This document shows, piece after piece, positions 37,183-50,500 of a stretch of DNA of 64,000 nucleotides. The notes under the pieces are model-generated. The model saw only the letters and a list, made by a program, of their open reading frames with translations, did no database searches and was not told the DNA's origin. This DNA comes from Psoroptes ovis. Its lineage: Eukaryota; Arthropoda; Arachnida; Sarcoptiformes; Psoroptidae. The position numbers and the translations under genes were made by a program. Each line of letters begins with the position of its first letter. Position 1 is the first letter of the stretch. The stretch is from assembly GCA_002943765.1 (NCBI GenBank), contig PQWQ01000006.1, positions 3,286,001-3,350,000 on the forward strand. Direction: 5' to 3'.

Positions 37183-40100
37183 ATGTTTGATGAAAATTCA
37201 AAAATGTCTAAAATGACCAATATTTCATCATTTTTGGATAATTATCACAGCTATTATGATGATTTGTCCGAATTGAATGATGTTTCCGATGATAATTTAT
37301 TAAATATTTTACAATTTAGGTTAGTAGAAAAAAAAATTTTAGTCGAAAATTTTGTCATTATTTTTTGTGCACTCAAAAAACAAATGTTTGTTTCAGATAT
37401 GAAAATGGATACAATTACACTATGATTGGTAAATCAACATTGGTGTCAATGTTCAGTGAACTGAATATCAATGATGATGATAAGTATGTTGATTCAAATG
37501 AATTATATCATTATAGTGAAATGGATTCGCAGAAACCACCAAATATTTTCACTTTTATTAATTCGATTTGTCAACAAATTTTAAATGAAAATAATATTAT
37601 GAATAATTGCTCAATAATTATGACTGGTAAGTTTATTCAATGATTGTTTCATTATAAGTAAAGTATAATTATTATTCATTTCATTACTTTGTCAACAACT
37701 ATAAAAATAAAGGTGAAAGTAATAAAACAAAAATGTTACTATCGATTGTACACTATTTGAATCATTTTTTGTCAAAACACAATTCAAAGGACATTAAATG
37801 GATGATTGATATCATTCACCAATCAAATTGCATATTGGAATCATTTGGTTATGCAAAAAAATCGAATAACAATAATTTAAATTGTTTTGCCAAAATGATT
37901 AAATTATCATTCTTCAATGACCATTTGTTTGCAACGATTCATAATTTTATATTTGAAATGGTAATCCTTTTTTATATTCGCAATTTTATAAATTTTCTTC
38001 TAAGACAAACTAATCATCTCTTAGAATCGTATCGTTTCACTACCATTTCATGAAAGAAATTTCAATTGTTTTTATGAAATGCTCAGTGCCATGCATATGG
38101 AAAAATATAAGCACATATTCAATGAATTTGATGAATTTGACGATAGAGTAGAAAATTATAGTTATTTGAATGAAAATTTTGAATCACGAATTCACTCGGA
38201 TGATGAATTACGATTCGATCAAGTATATGGATCAATGTTATCAATCGGTTTCGATTTTGATGAAATCCGATGTATTTATAAAATATTAGCATCAATACTT
38301 TGGTTAGGAAATATTAAATTTTCAAAAATGAAGCATTTTTCCGATCATTTCGATGATGCTATCATGGATGATGGTAATTTAATTGAAATGGACATTTTAG
38401 ATGAGAATCATCTGAGAAAATTTTGTAAATTATTGTCATTCGATTATGATCAAACATTATTGACATTAACAAGTCGTTTGATTCAAACACCAAACGAAAC
38501 AATACGTAAACATCATAATTATTCTCAATCACTACACTGTCGTAATGGAATGGCTAAATTATTGTATCGTAAATTGTTTGATTTTATTTTCAAAAAAATC
38601 AATAATTGCTTGAAATTGAGACAAAAACACATCGATAATGATGATTCCAGCTCATTACAGATGATCACAATCAATATATTAGACATATGTGGATATGAAA
38701 TTTTCGAGTCTGAGAATGAATTTGAACAATTTCTGATTAATTATTCAAATGAAAAATTGAATCAAATATTCATTGATTCATTAATATTGAAGCAACAATC
38801 ATTTTATGAATCAGAAGATATCGAATGGAAATATATTGATTTCAATGATGATATTGATGTGCAAAATATTAATCAAACGTTAATTATTTGTGAAAAAATT
38901 TTTGAAAAATTTGATGAAATAACAATAATCAGCAATCATCAACAATGTGATAATGATTATTTTTTAAAGTGTTCCGATATTCATAATGTTGATAATTTGG
39001 ATGATGATGATGATGCTTTCACCATCAAACATTTTGTAGGTGATGCTGAGTATACAGTCAAGAATTTTATCGAGAATAATTCAAACCAAATACATCGTGA
39101 TCATTATGAATGGATTGAAACAACAACAGATCCTATTTTAAGAGGTAAATTGAAATTTTGTAATTAATTAGCTGATCTAAGAATTATTTGTTCAATTTAT
39201 ATCAGAGATTTTTTATGATTCATATACGAAAACTGCTAAGATGTCTGCAACTGTTAGCCAAGAATTCCGTAGATCATTATTCCAATTAGCATTCGAACAT
39301 CTTGAAGACAGTGAACAATTTTATATCCGTTGTATTAACCCGATCGGTGATGAGCAAATGAATTTTAATCGAAATGAAGTTCGACGACAAATTCAATATC
39401 TTGGCATTATCAATCATATTAAATTTTTAAAATCGACCATTTGGTTTCAATATTATTATGAAGAATTTGTTCGAAAATTTCATTTTTTGTTATCGAATGA
39501 TGAAAAAGAAAAAACACAATTGAGTAATTGCTTGGAAGTTGATAATGTTGAAAATTTCCGTGAACACAATCAATTATTATGTGAAAAAATTTTACGAAAA
39601 TTGCTAGACATAATGATTGAAAATGATATGAATAATAGAGTTATATTTGGTCGTACCATGTTGTTTATTAAAGATACAAAAATAATTGAAACATTAAAGA
39701 TAAAATGTTGTGATTATTTTAATGATTGTATCGTTAGATTACAAACTGTGAGTACATTATCATTATTTTTTATCATAGTTATTATTTTTAGATTTTCAAT
39801 AATTGGTGCAAAACCCTTCCATATTTATTTTAAAAATGAAAATAGATTTCAAGATATTATTTAGCTATGCAACAAGTGAAATATTTGAAGCGGATTCGAT
39901 TAATTTTTGAATTATTTTGTCAATGGAAAAAATTGACAATCATCAATAAATATTTGCATAAATTTGAACATCGTTATTTTAATCAATGCAATTTTTTGCG
40001 TCTTAATCGATCTCCAGAAAATTTGGAATATGAAAATCTGTTGGAAATAAGGTATCGTAAAAAAATAATATCACAGAATAATTTTGTGAACAAATTATTC

Positions 40101-40931
40101 GATGATGAAACATACAACAAAATTTTACCAGAAATGATTGAGTATTTTAATTATAATCTAATCATCATGAAATTTCCGCTCAATTATTGGAATGAAAAAG
40201 TATTGCGAACGGATGCTCAACAATTATTTGATAATAATAAGATTGAATGGGGTGTATCAAGGAAAAAATGGACTGGTAATTATTTATCGAAAAATTTAAA
40301 CGAATATTTTCAATTAAAAACGAGTGATAGAATAATATTCGCAGCCAAAATTATCGTGCCGAATTCACAAGTATTATCAAAAAAATCATTATCTTATGGA
40401 TTGATTATGAATGAAACTTGTTTGTTCAAGATTATACTCAAGAAATATGAACGAATCAAAATTATTCAATGGAAAATGCTAAACGAAATCAAGAAAATCA
40501 GTTTAAGTACCGGAAATGATCAATTAATCGTTCTAAATGATATAAATGACAATTATATGATTTTTGCATTCCATAATCGATTCATTCAATATTATCATTC
40601 ATATGATTATCGTATTGAAAATGAAAAAATAGTCAATCATTATAATGATGAATCTAATTTAGTTGGTGAATTTGTTACATTGATTTGGCAAAGAATCGAT
40701 AATTTAGAGATAGAATTTCATACAAAATGTATTCCCATTCAAATGAAACAAATACAATTAATCGAATGGAACAGTGATGAATACAAGGAAATGATTGCAA
40801 GAAATAGTAATGATAAATTTTGTTTGCAATTTTTGTATGAAATTTTCAAAAATAATCATTATAATCGAAAACCGATTGAAAATGATTTCTACAAAATTTC
40901 ATACAATAATTTAATCTTTATTTATAAATAA
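37183..40931 (+). CDS. Divergent class I myosin with degenerate ATP site
   Basis: Six exons, 37183-37319, 37397-37626, 37713-37960, 38025-39144, 39206-39747 and 39846-40931, join in frame to 3363 nt or 1120 residues. The motor runs from LLNILQFRYENGYNYTMIG to the converter (RVIFGRTMLFIKD). SEQFYIRCINPIGDEQ and FEQFLINYSNEKLNQIF are clear myosin signatures. A degenerate IQ-like neck follows (ISRYYLAMQQVKYLKRIR), then a myosin-I TH1 tail (KWTGNYLSKNLNEYFQL, SYGLIMNETCLFKI). The P-loop, normally GESGAGKT, reads GESNKTK (123-129) and is two residues short. Switch I, normally NxNSSRFGK, reads NNNLNCFAK, losing both Ser and the Arg. Switch II is DICGYE (425-430), nearly normal. The last intron needs the ATAG acceptor at 39844-39845; a nearer one breaks frame. 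AATAAA is at 40963-40968. Open frames argue for a retained, perhaps non-motor, role. Confidence 0.87.
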
Positions 40932-41682
40932 TAATGCAAAGATTCAAGTAGCAAAAATTGATAATAAAATGAAAAATTTATAATTTTGTTATTCTCGAAT
41001 TTTTATTTCGAACATAATCAAATGATTATCATGACCAGAGATGGTGCCCATTGTATGCATTATTATTTCAACCTAACCAGGTTTGGAAAAGAAGTATGTA
41101 AAAAAGACGGAAGCTCGTTGTAGCAAAATGAATCTCTAAATCAAAATGCGCAAGATCTATGCAATTATAGACACTGAAGAAAAAAAATTTCGAATTTAGC
41201 CAAAGAAATTGAAACAAAAAATACAGTAAATCATCGGTTTACAAATTCTGAAGAATCTGATAATTTCTCTCTTTTTTGATATGAAAAATTCCAAAGAAAA
41301 TCATGGGACATCGTGATACATGAAACGACTAACTCGTTATTATATTCATGCTTATGATCAACAGCTTAATTCAATATTTTATTGTTTTATTTTTTTTTCT
41401 TGGACAAAACTATTTTTGATTATATTGACATTGCGGCTATTTTGTTGCCCTAGGGCCTGCATACAAATTACTAATTGCGCATTTGACAAGAAAGCAAAAA
41501 TAATTATTTATGAGTCATTTTCTTTGATAAATCTGTATAGTGAACATCTAAAAAATCATAATTTGAAAAATGGATGATATCATCAATGATAATGTTTATG
41601 TATGTATCAACAATTGATTTTATGATTTCAAATAATTTTTATCATTCAATTTTTTCAGTGCTTCGAGTTATTGAACACAAAT
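40932..41682. other. Intergenic, myosin 3' flank / HSF-like 5' flank
   Basis: Contains the myosin poly(A) signal. A GC-richer stretch at 41030-41560 has broken frames and no family I can name; a decayed element is possible. TTTTTTCAG at 41651-41659 just before the HSF-like ORF may be the acceptor of a 5' UTR intron. Confidence 0.4.
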
Positions 41683-42558
41683 ATGGAATCCCTTAATGAT
41701 TTATTTACCTATGAATCCAATTTCGATGCTGATCAATATTTGAATTCACAAAAAATTAAGCAAGAAAATTTTGAAGATACAGAACGATTTCGTCAAATCA
41801 GTTTGAACGAATCTTTTGATTATGATTATTTTGATTCAGATAATAAATTTGATACTAAACGTGAAATTGAAGATGAAGAATTTATTACATCAACAGATTA
41901 TACATTCAACTTTGATAATTTGAGCATTGACGGTAATGCTTGTATCAATGATGATGTTCAAAGTGAAATTGATCGAATTATCAATGATGATAATTTAAAT
42001 AATATTACAACTGAAGACATTTCATGTCACAATGACAATTCGGATGGCAACACCATCGAACCAACAGTTGAAGATGATCAAGAACAGAATTTGAATTCAG
42101 AACAATTATCATCATCTTCATCGACAATCATTAATGATGATGCGATTGTGCGCGAAAAAATCAATAACGAGCAATTGAAACCTAAAACGCAAAATGAACC
42201 AAAATTTGATTCAGCACTTGATGAAAATATCAAGAAATTACTTTTTCCAGAAAAACTTTGGAGATTGATTCAAGACCAATCAATTGAAGGTATAAATTGG
42301 TCAAAAAATGGAAAAGAAATCATTATTAATATTGAAAAAATCAGACCAATTTTATCCCTTATTTCGCGAAGTACAAAAATCCAATCATTCATAAGGCAAT
42401 TGCATTTATACAAATTCCGAAAAACAAACAATTTCAATTTGAAAAAACGAAAATTGGATCGAAACATTATTTGTTATTATCGTGAAGGATTTAGTCGTGA
42501 AGTTGTCGAAAATATTGAATCATTGGCAGAAATTTTCGGCAATAATAAGAAAAAATAA
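41683..42558 (+). CDS. Heat-shock-factor-type DNA-binding protein
   Basis: Putative transcription factor of 291 residues. The start is the ATG at 41683 (ACAAATATGG); the frame stays open upstream to a possible acceptor at 41659, so a 5' coding exon cannot be excluded. Residues 1-180 are acidic, Asp/Asn/Glu-rich and probably disordered, like an activation domain. Residues 187-280 form an HSF DNA-binding domain: LLFPEKLWRLIQD, INWSKNGKEIIIN, and the recognition helix KIQSFIRQLHLYKFRK, where canonical HSFs have SFVRQLNMYGFRK. Here the usual Asn is His and the Gly of YGF is Lys. There is no HR-A/B trimerisation repeat after the domain; the protein ends 11 residues later. This resembles HSFY/HSF5-like relatives more than stress HSF1. 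A poly(A) signal is at 42765-42770. Confidence 0.82.
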   Translation: MESLNDLFTYESNFDADQYLNSQKIKQENFEDTERFRQISLNESFDYDYFDSDNKFDTKREIEDEEFITSTDYTFNFDNLSIDGNACINDDVQSEIDRIINDDNLNNITTEDISCHNDNSDGNTIEPTVEDDQEQNLNSEQLSSSSSTIINDDAIVREKINNEQLKPKTQNEPKFDSALDENIKKLLFPEKLWRLIQDQSIEGINWSKNGKEIIINIEKIRPILSLISRSTKIQSFIRQLHLYKFRKTNNFNLKKRKLDRNIICYYREGFSREVVENIESLAEIFGNNKKK

Positions 42559-44541
42559 TCATTCCGAAATTATCATTTGACATCAACAACAGCTACAAAA
42601 AGATTTCAAATCTATTTTTTTATTCATTTGTCATAATTGATCAAAATTTTATCATTATTTTAATACTCTCTTTTTATATTCATATCTTTTGTAAAATATC
42701 CAATTTTGTGAAATATTTTTTTTTTGTAAATTAATCATAAACGATTCTCATCAAAAATCATTGTAATAAAAATGTTTTCATCACCAAAATGAAGATGGCG
42801 ATAGGCGCCTTGAATAATTTTTTTTTCAAAATTTTGTATTTTCAATTTTTTTTAACTTTTTGATTTGACATTTTAATCAAAATGATTCATAATTATTATG
42901 ATAAGAAAATAGAGAGGAGACATAGGGAAAACAAATGATAAGAAACAATAATAATTATTGTGTCAATGAGAAAATTTTTGAGAAACAAAACAATGAGAAA
43001 TTTTTATCATACAATTTGAATTATGACCAATTACTCAGTTTATATTAATTTAATTTGGCCAAAATTTTCGTTTTTTCGTAGATCCAATGAATTCAGTAAT
43101 TTCAGACATTCATCTTAACACATCATCATTTTGTTTTTGAAATAACTTGATTTTTTACTTTGATGGTTGGTTGACAAGTGCTAAGTTTGCAAATGAATTT
43201 TTACATTTGAATTTTTGTTAAATCATTTGGTAGGCTTTTAATTTTTTTTTCTTCGCAAATTTTCTGTGCTCGGATATCATAGTTAGTTAGTCAGTGTGAG
43301 CGTATTTGTGCATCTTAATTATTTAAGCATTCAATTTATTATCACCATTTGACCCCCGGTGTGTGTGTGTGTGCATGTGTTCATATTGCGTATTCAAACG
43401 TATGAAATACATTTAATTTATTATATAATAGATAATGAATGATTGAATTATGATGAAAAATTTCAAGTTTTTTTGTTCATCATTTCGTGTGTTTTAATTG
43501 CTGTAATCAAAGAACAGAAAAATGAGTGATTCAATCAACTGAAAAATTGAGCATATTTTTATTCATGATTTTTTGGAGAGTTTAATTTCAATCAATATTT
43601 GTATTTTGGTGCAGTTATTGCAAATAACTGATCAATCAATATGTTGAAATGTTAATCAATTTTTTTTCCGAATCCATTTTCTAATAATAATTGTATGTAA
43701 TAAAATAATTAATATTTCGCTGTTGATTGTTTTTCATTTCTTAAAAATGATTTCAGATTTTTGAAATGAAAAATCTTTTAAGCACCTTCAAATTTTTTTT
43801 ATTTCATTGAAATACATTTTCATTTGAAAAATGGTGAAAATATTTTCTAGATGACCAAACCAAATTTTTCAATTTTATAATTTTTACATAAATGAATTAA
43901 TGAATTAATTTTTTCGTCTCTAATTTTTTTTTTGATTAAATCGAATGAATAAATAAATGAATATTCAATCAATTTAAGCAAATATTGAATTTATCTTATC
44001 GTATTTTATTTCAAAAGTAAAAAATTCAGCATCACTCATGCATATCCTATCATTAATTTTGAAAAAAATTTCAATTTTTTTTTCTGGCTCACTTTCTGGT
44101 GAAATTGTTCTACTTGTGCTGTGTATTGAGATAGTTGATTGTAGCATCATCATTAAATTAATTAAAATTAACTTTAGATATTCATATTTATGCTAAACTT
44201 GACCATTTTTTCACTTTAAATTTCTTCTTCATCTTAAACCTATTCACATTGGAAAAATCACATCATCTCTTTCGATGTTAAAACATCACCATCACCATCA
44301 ATTCAATCATTGATGGCATAGCGTAAGTATTCGCAAAAATTTCTTTCTAAAAATGCAAGGTGTGTTTCGTAAATTCATATTATTTTCAGGTATTAAATGA
44401 ATTAGAGAAAAAAATATTTCAATATTTTTTGTATCAATTGATAAGTGTGAGATAATGTTGTTATCGTTTATTTATTCATTTATTTATTTATTCATTCATT
44501 TTTTTATGGACAAAATAATTTATATTCATTCATTCATACAG
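42559..44541. other. T-rich region with candidate + strand promoter
   Basis: No coding region. AAGATGGCG at 42792-42800 is a YY1/PHO-like site. At 43281-43302 a run TAGTTAGTCAGTGTGAGCG carries a TCAGTG that matches the arthropod initiator. A GTAAGT donor at 44323-44328 and a TTCATACAG acceptor at 44533-44541 would bound a short intron leading into the ATG at 44597. Together they suggest a 5' UTR exon of a + strand gene, but no transcript evidence is available. Confidence 0.3.
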
Positions 44542-44596
44542 ATACACATTTTTTTGTTGATCATTTTTTCGGCATCAAATCAACAATCAAACAAAA

Positions 44597-47500
44597 ATGA
44601 ATAGAGAAAATTTGTCACCATCCATCCACACACCATTATCACCACCTTTAAAAAAAATATTTTTGTGGCTTGGTGTCTTGTCGCTGGTATCCTACTATAG
44701 TATGTGCGTATATCATATTACGTATACAAATGATTCGGAATTCTTAAACTTTAATTTCTTTTTCATTATTTTTTTATTTATTTATTTTTTTTTTTTTGAT
44801 TGCAATTTTTTCTTCTCGTCATATCTACAAATGAAATGAACGATACACATACGACACACTCGACAATCATACACACACGAACCACACTTATGAATTCTGT
44901 AGGTTTTTGAAAATCTTATCATTTTTTTGAAGTGAAGAAAGCAAATAGAAAAAATTCAACTTTTTGACATTTGTCTTTTTTTAAGTCGTTATCTTTCCTT
45001 TCATTTTTCTTTTTGTTTTTTCGTACAAATTTTTTTTTTGCAATTGAATTGGCTTGAAATTCTTCTTCAATTGCGATTTTTCTTTTTTTATCACACATTA
45101 AATGTTGCACATATACGCAACAAAGTACTGACCAAAGTGGCCACTTTGATTAATGGTTAATAATAAAATGAAAAAGATTTTTATTAAAAATAAAAATAAA
45201 AAAATTAATGAAATTCCAATCCAAATGGCTTTTATTACAATTATTTTCGTTCATTCCCCATTTAATTCCTGACTATGAATGATTAACGATGATAACGATG
45301 TTTTCATTTGTTTCTATTTTCAATTGGAATGAAAAAAATTGAAAAATGTTTATTGATAAAAGACAACTGAAAGCAACAGCGAAACAATAAAAAAAAACAA
45401 TAGATTATTCTATCATTATTCAATTTAAAATCAACAATTTTTCGATTTTCTCTGCTTCACTGATATTTATGGATCGGAATTTCTATTATTTAATCTAATT
45501 TTTTTTTCAATATTTATCAAAAAACAAAGTTGCATTTTTTCTCCGGAATGTTTTGCATCAGATTTGAATATTCAATTAATAATATTTTGTAGAAAATGTA
45601 TGAATATTAATGATTATTCAGGTCGGAATTATTGTCTAAACGAATTATGATACAGTTCTTCAATTGTTTTCATTCGAATACGCAATTCATTCTTAGGTAT
45701 TCTCCTTGAAATTCTAAATTTCGAAAATTTTTACGGTCAATGAGCTTTAAGCAATTATGCTTTACTAATTTTTTAATATTTTTGATTTCGAAATTTCAAT
45801 TTTTATTTTAAATTAAAACTCTTCTCTCATAATCACAGATGGCAGTTTTAGTTTGATAGGAATCATCATAATAATAAATCATTATTTCCAAATGCACGCT
45901 TTCCAGATATTCAAGTTAAAATTTATTTTTTAATTTTTTAAAATATATTTTGCTCATTCATATCATGGTGCAAATGATAAAACAGAGCATCGAAATAAAG
46001 ATTCATCATTATTATTATTCTACTTGATTCGCAAATCAATTATCTATGAATATTTAATGATTGAAAAATCTATCATAATTTACAGAGATGATTACTGTTG
46101 AAATACAAATTTTTACAATACAATCTATCATTAAAATTAAATGGTAACATTGATTGGAATGACGCGAAATTTAATCTTTTAATTAATATAATTAATCAAA
46201 GAAATAAACAAATTACTGTCTAAAAGCATTTTTATATGACAATAAAACTCACTAAAAATGAAATGTTATATCGAAAATTCTAAAATAAATGCCATAATTG
46301 TGATCATTTCGAAATCATTTAATCATTTCTGAAGTATATATTTTTTTCGTGACCAACCATAATAACATTGAAAAATAAAAAATTGTGACTTTTATCAGGT
46401 GTACAAATATGAAGTGAGCATTCGGATAAAAATGTTCCTAGAGGGTGCATTTGTCAAAATGGGTGGGAAATTGTTTTTGGATTTGAATCTAGGACCTCTG
46501 GCCATCATTTCTGTCAAAAATTATTCCATTTGAAAAATCGGGTCATATTTTTTCATCATGTCAAAGATGACCAAATTTGCATGGAAAATTGACCATTTGC
46601 GGCGAGTGCTAATTTTCCGTTTCATTTGAACCTAACTGCTGCTGAAACCGATCAAATGATGGTCAAAGCCTCTGGCCATCATGCCATATCCGCTGTAACC
46701 AGAAAAAGATGGTCCCAACTGCAAAACCGGGTCGTTTCTGGAAGAAGGTCATGCTATGCATTTCCTGGGACCAAAGGGGTGTGGTGCATTTTGAGCTGCT
46801 CGAACTGAGTGAAACAATGAAAACTAATCGTTACCAAGATCAGCTGATAAGTTTGAACCATGCTTGAATCGAAAAAAGGTCAGAATGGTCATGGAGTAAT
46901 GGCAGAGCAATTTTGCTTCACTGCAATGCACCACATTAATTTTAGCACACTTAGACAAAACTGGCCCAAAAAACAATCGAATCGCTTAGCTAGGACCGAA
47001 TTTTCACATCCGCTGTATTCGTCGGACTTGGCCCCATCAGTTTAATCTTTGTTTTTATCGCTTGGTCATGTATGGGCTGAACAAGGACTCGATTCTTATG
47101 AAGATGTCAAAAATCGGGCTGTTTGTTTGATTCGGTCCTAGAGATACTAGGTTCAATTGAGAAGGCACACAAATTTTCTCAAGACTGGTAGAAATGTGTA
47201 GAAAATTATGGGCAGTATTTTGAATTGAATTGATTTTCGGTTCGTTTAAAAATTCAAGATAATTTCTCTGAAAAAATGCTCACTTCATATTTGTACACCT
47301 GATAAAATGAATTAATTTAATTTAGAATTTTGTGTTTTGATCCAATATATAACGATCATATTAATAAAATTGACTAGAATTTACTCATTTGTTCAAACAA
47401 ATAAATTTTCATTTATCAAATTATGAATATGATTTGTGTGCATTTGTGTTTGTGCATTGTTGATATTCATTTTTTGGAGCAAATTCATAAAAAAATGTCC

Positions 47501-50500
47501 AAATGTGTCATCATTATCATCATCAACATCATCACCATTCTCAATATTAATAAATTAATGTGAATTCGTGTTTGTGCTTGTGTTTAATCGTTAAAAAGTG
47601 ATCTTTGTGAAAATAAATTATCTTCATCATTATTATCAACGGTTTCGCATATATCAACTGCAAATATCCAACGATTCTTCGTTTTTCATCATGCAACAAT
47701 CAACAATCACCTATTCATTTCAGGCCACTTGTCATTTTTTTTTTTCATTTTTTTATTATCGAAATTTTCATCTATGCATGTAGATGATTGCAATCTTGCA
47801 TAAAATTTGATCAAATCGAATTGTTTTCTCCTCTTTTTCTCTCAAAATTGATTTCAAAATCGATTGAAAATCAATTTTTTGATCAAATTCAATTTATTTA
47901 TTTTCAATAATAATATTCAATTATAATTATTCCTAACTTTTTATTGCGATATTCCTAACTTGTGTTATATTTATATTCCAATATTTATTAATCATAAATA
48001 TTGATAATACTTTGCTATAATTTCGATGAAAATTTTCAAATCCTTCGCAATTGAATTAGAGAATTTCATTTTGATTCGCTGAATGAATGGTGAAATTCTC
48101 AAAAAGTTCATTCACTTTCAAGAATTTTTTCCACTTTCAATTTTCTTGCAAATTTGGAAAAATTTTGGAAATCCGATTATCGATTCTTTTTGATTGTTGT
48201 TGTCGTCGTTATAATTATATTCCGAAAATAAAGTGTTAATCATTTGATTGTTATTTTATTCTATGCATTCACTTCGAATAATTGGAACGAAGAAAAAAAA
48301 AGTTTCATCAAAATTTCGATTGAAAAGATAGCAGAAAGTGCATGGAAAAAAATTGATTTTTTTCTCCTCTCATTCAAAGTTTTTATTGATTTATTATTGT
48401 AAAACTCAGTCATTAAAACAGCTGTGTGAGTGAGCGTTTGTGTTAATTTTTATTTTGATGAAATATTCTATTGAATAATTACAATTGAATATCTTCACTA
48501 TTTCATTATTGAAAAACATTGATTTTCAAACCATATTGATGATGTTGATGATGAAGATGTTTGAATTTAATTAATTGAAAATGTTTTTCGTATTCGTTCA
48601 ATTGATTGTTTTTATGAATTTTTTCTGGTTCATTCAATTGTGATAATCATCTCGAAAACATTTTTCGTTTCTCTGCAATTCAATAATGAATGTTTCTGTG
48701 TTATGTTATGTTGATTGTCAATCATTCAATCGAAAATTATAACAAAAATAAATATAAATAAACAATGAATCGATTGGATTGATCGATTTAATTTAATGAA
48801 TTTTGTAATTTTTTTTTTTCGTTGTTGTTCAAAATTTGAATTTCGATCGAAATCAGAGAAAAAATGATCGATCATTTTCTGTGCATTTTTTCTTCAATAT
48901 AATGTTTAATCAAAGCGAAATGCACAAATTCGAGTTTATGAACTGAAATGTACAAATTTCAATCGATTTTATTTTGATTCGGCATTTTAATCCGCGAAAA
49001 AAATTCAAGATTTGCAAAACTTTTCGCGAAGAGATTTTTGTTACACTTTTTTTTCTGCAGATTTAATTCGTATTAAAATCTAAAATTTTACCCATTTTTA
49101 TGTCAATTTGAATTTGATAATTTGTTACTTTTTGAATTTTTTTTTCTCGTTTGCAATAATTGCAACAATCGAAACTATTTTTAATCTACTGAAACGAAAT
49201 TAAACAAATCGTTCTATTTCCATTTCGATTAATTTCAAAGATAAAGAAAAATTTGAAGCTTGAAAATTTAAAAGATTAATTTAATTTCAAATAATGTAAA
49301 TAAATAAACAAATATATAAAATTAGATCAAAGTTTAAGCATGTGGGGAAAAATTCAGGTAGAAAAAAAGCAACAATTTTCCGTTATTTCGATTTTCCAAT
49401 ATTGATGTTTCTTTTGATTATCCGCAGATACTTCTGTTATTATTACTAATCTTAGATCATTGAACAACAAATATTGTTTGTTTATGGTTAAGCCAAAAAA
49501 TCAAATAGTGTTTCAACAACAATTGACAAATAAAAAAAAAAAGGTTCAACGGGTATAGTTTTTTCGTAATGATCACGACATTTATCATTTGTATGCCATT
49601 AATGTTTAATGGTTAATATTTATTATCATTATTATCACATTATTAGTATTTTTTTCAACAATAAAAATAGATTAAATTAAAAACAAATAAACAAACAAAT
49701 AAAAATAAATCATAACGATGTAATTGTAAATTTACTATCGCTTTTTTCTTGCCCGTTGTTTATCATTATTATGATGCTATTTTTTCCTTTGATCATAATT
49801 TTTTTGGTTTAATATTGCCATTAATTTAATTCTTTTTTCAATGGCAATAACGGTAATAATCGATAATTGCTATGATTATAATAATGTTTATCGTTGCTGC
49901 ATAGTGTTTTGCACAAAAAATCGACTCAAATCGTGATCAAACCATTGATTATCTGATTCCCTTCTTTTTTGCCTTCTCTATATTCAATTCTTTCAGTATT
50001 GATTGTCAATCAAATTAAAATAATTCCATTTGTAATGATTTTAAATACGATTTATTTATTTTTGAACTCGATAATCTTATTTTTCGTTTGTTTGTTTGTT
50101 TAATTCGTTCAATATGATTCAGGTCAAATTTTTCTTTTTTTTCTTTTGAAATTCATTGCATACCAAAAGTCATTGGGTATTTGAAAGAAAATTAAAACTG
50201 ACTGATTATTTAATGAAATAAATTAACCTCAATGACCAATTATCTTGCACAAAAGATTGAAAGGAGTGTTCAATATAAATTTATTTTTCATTTCGATGTC
50301 ATCATAGCCACCATTTTCAAAGCAAAAAAGCAAAAATTTTCAAATCGAATTTCATATTAAAAATTTGATTGTCGGCTTTTTTCTTTTCTTCAAAGAATAA
50401 CGAATGAAGAAAATTTATTTAAAAAAAATGACCAAAAAAGGTCCATATATGAATTCATGTATTCATATGAATTGATAATGCTTGGGAGCGCAATGTCCAT

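Noticed and set aside
39846..39866. Starting the myosin tail at the ATG of 39867 or at acceptor 39864
   Set aside because: Acceptor 39864 gives an in-frame stop; acceptor 39845 keeps frame and adds an IQ-like ISRYYLAM.
46626..47045. Two + ORFs of about 60 codons as genes
   Set aside because: They are fragments of the decayed mariner transposase between its inverted ends.
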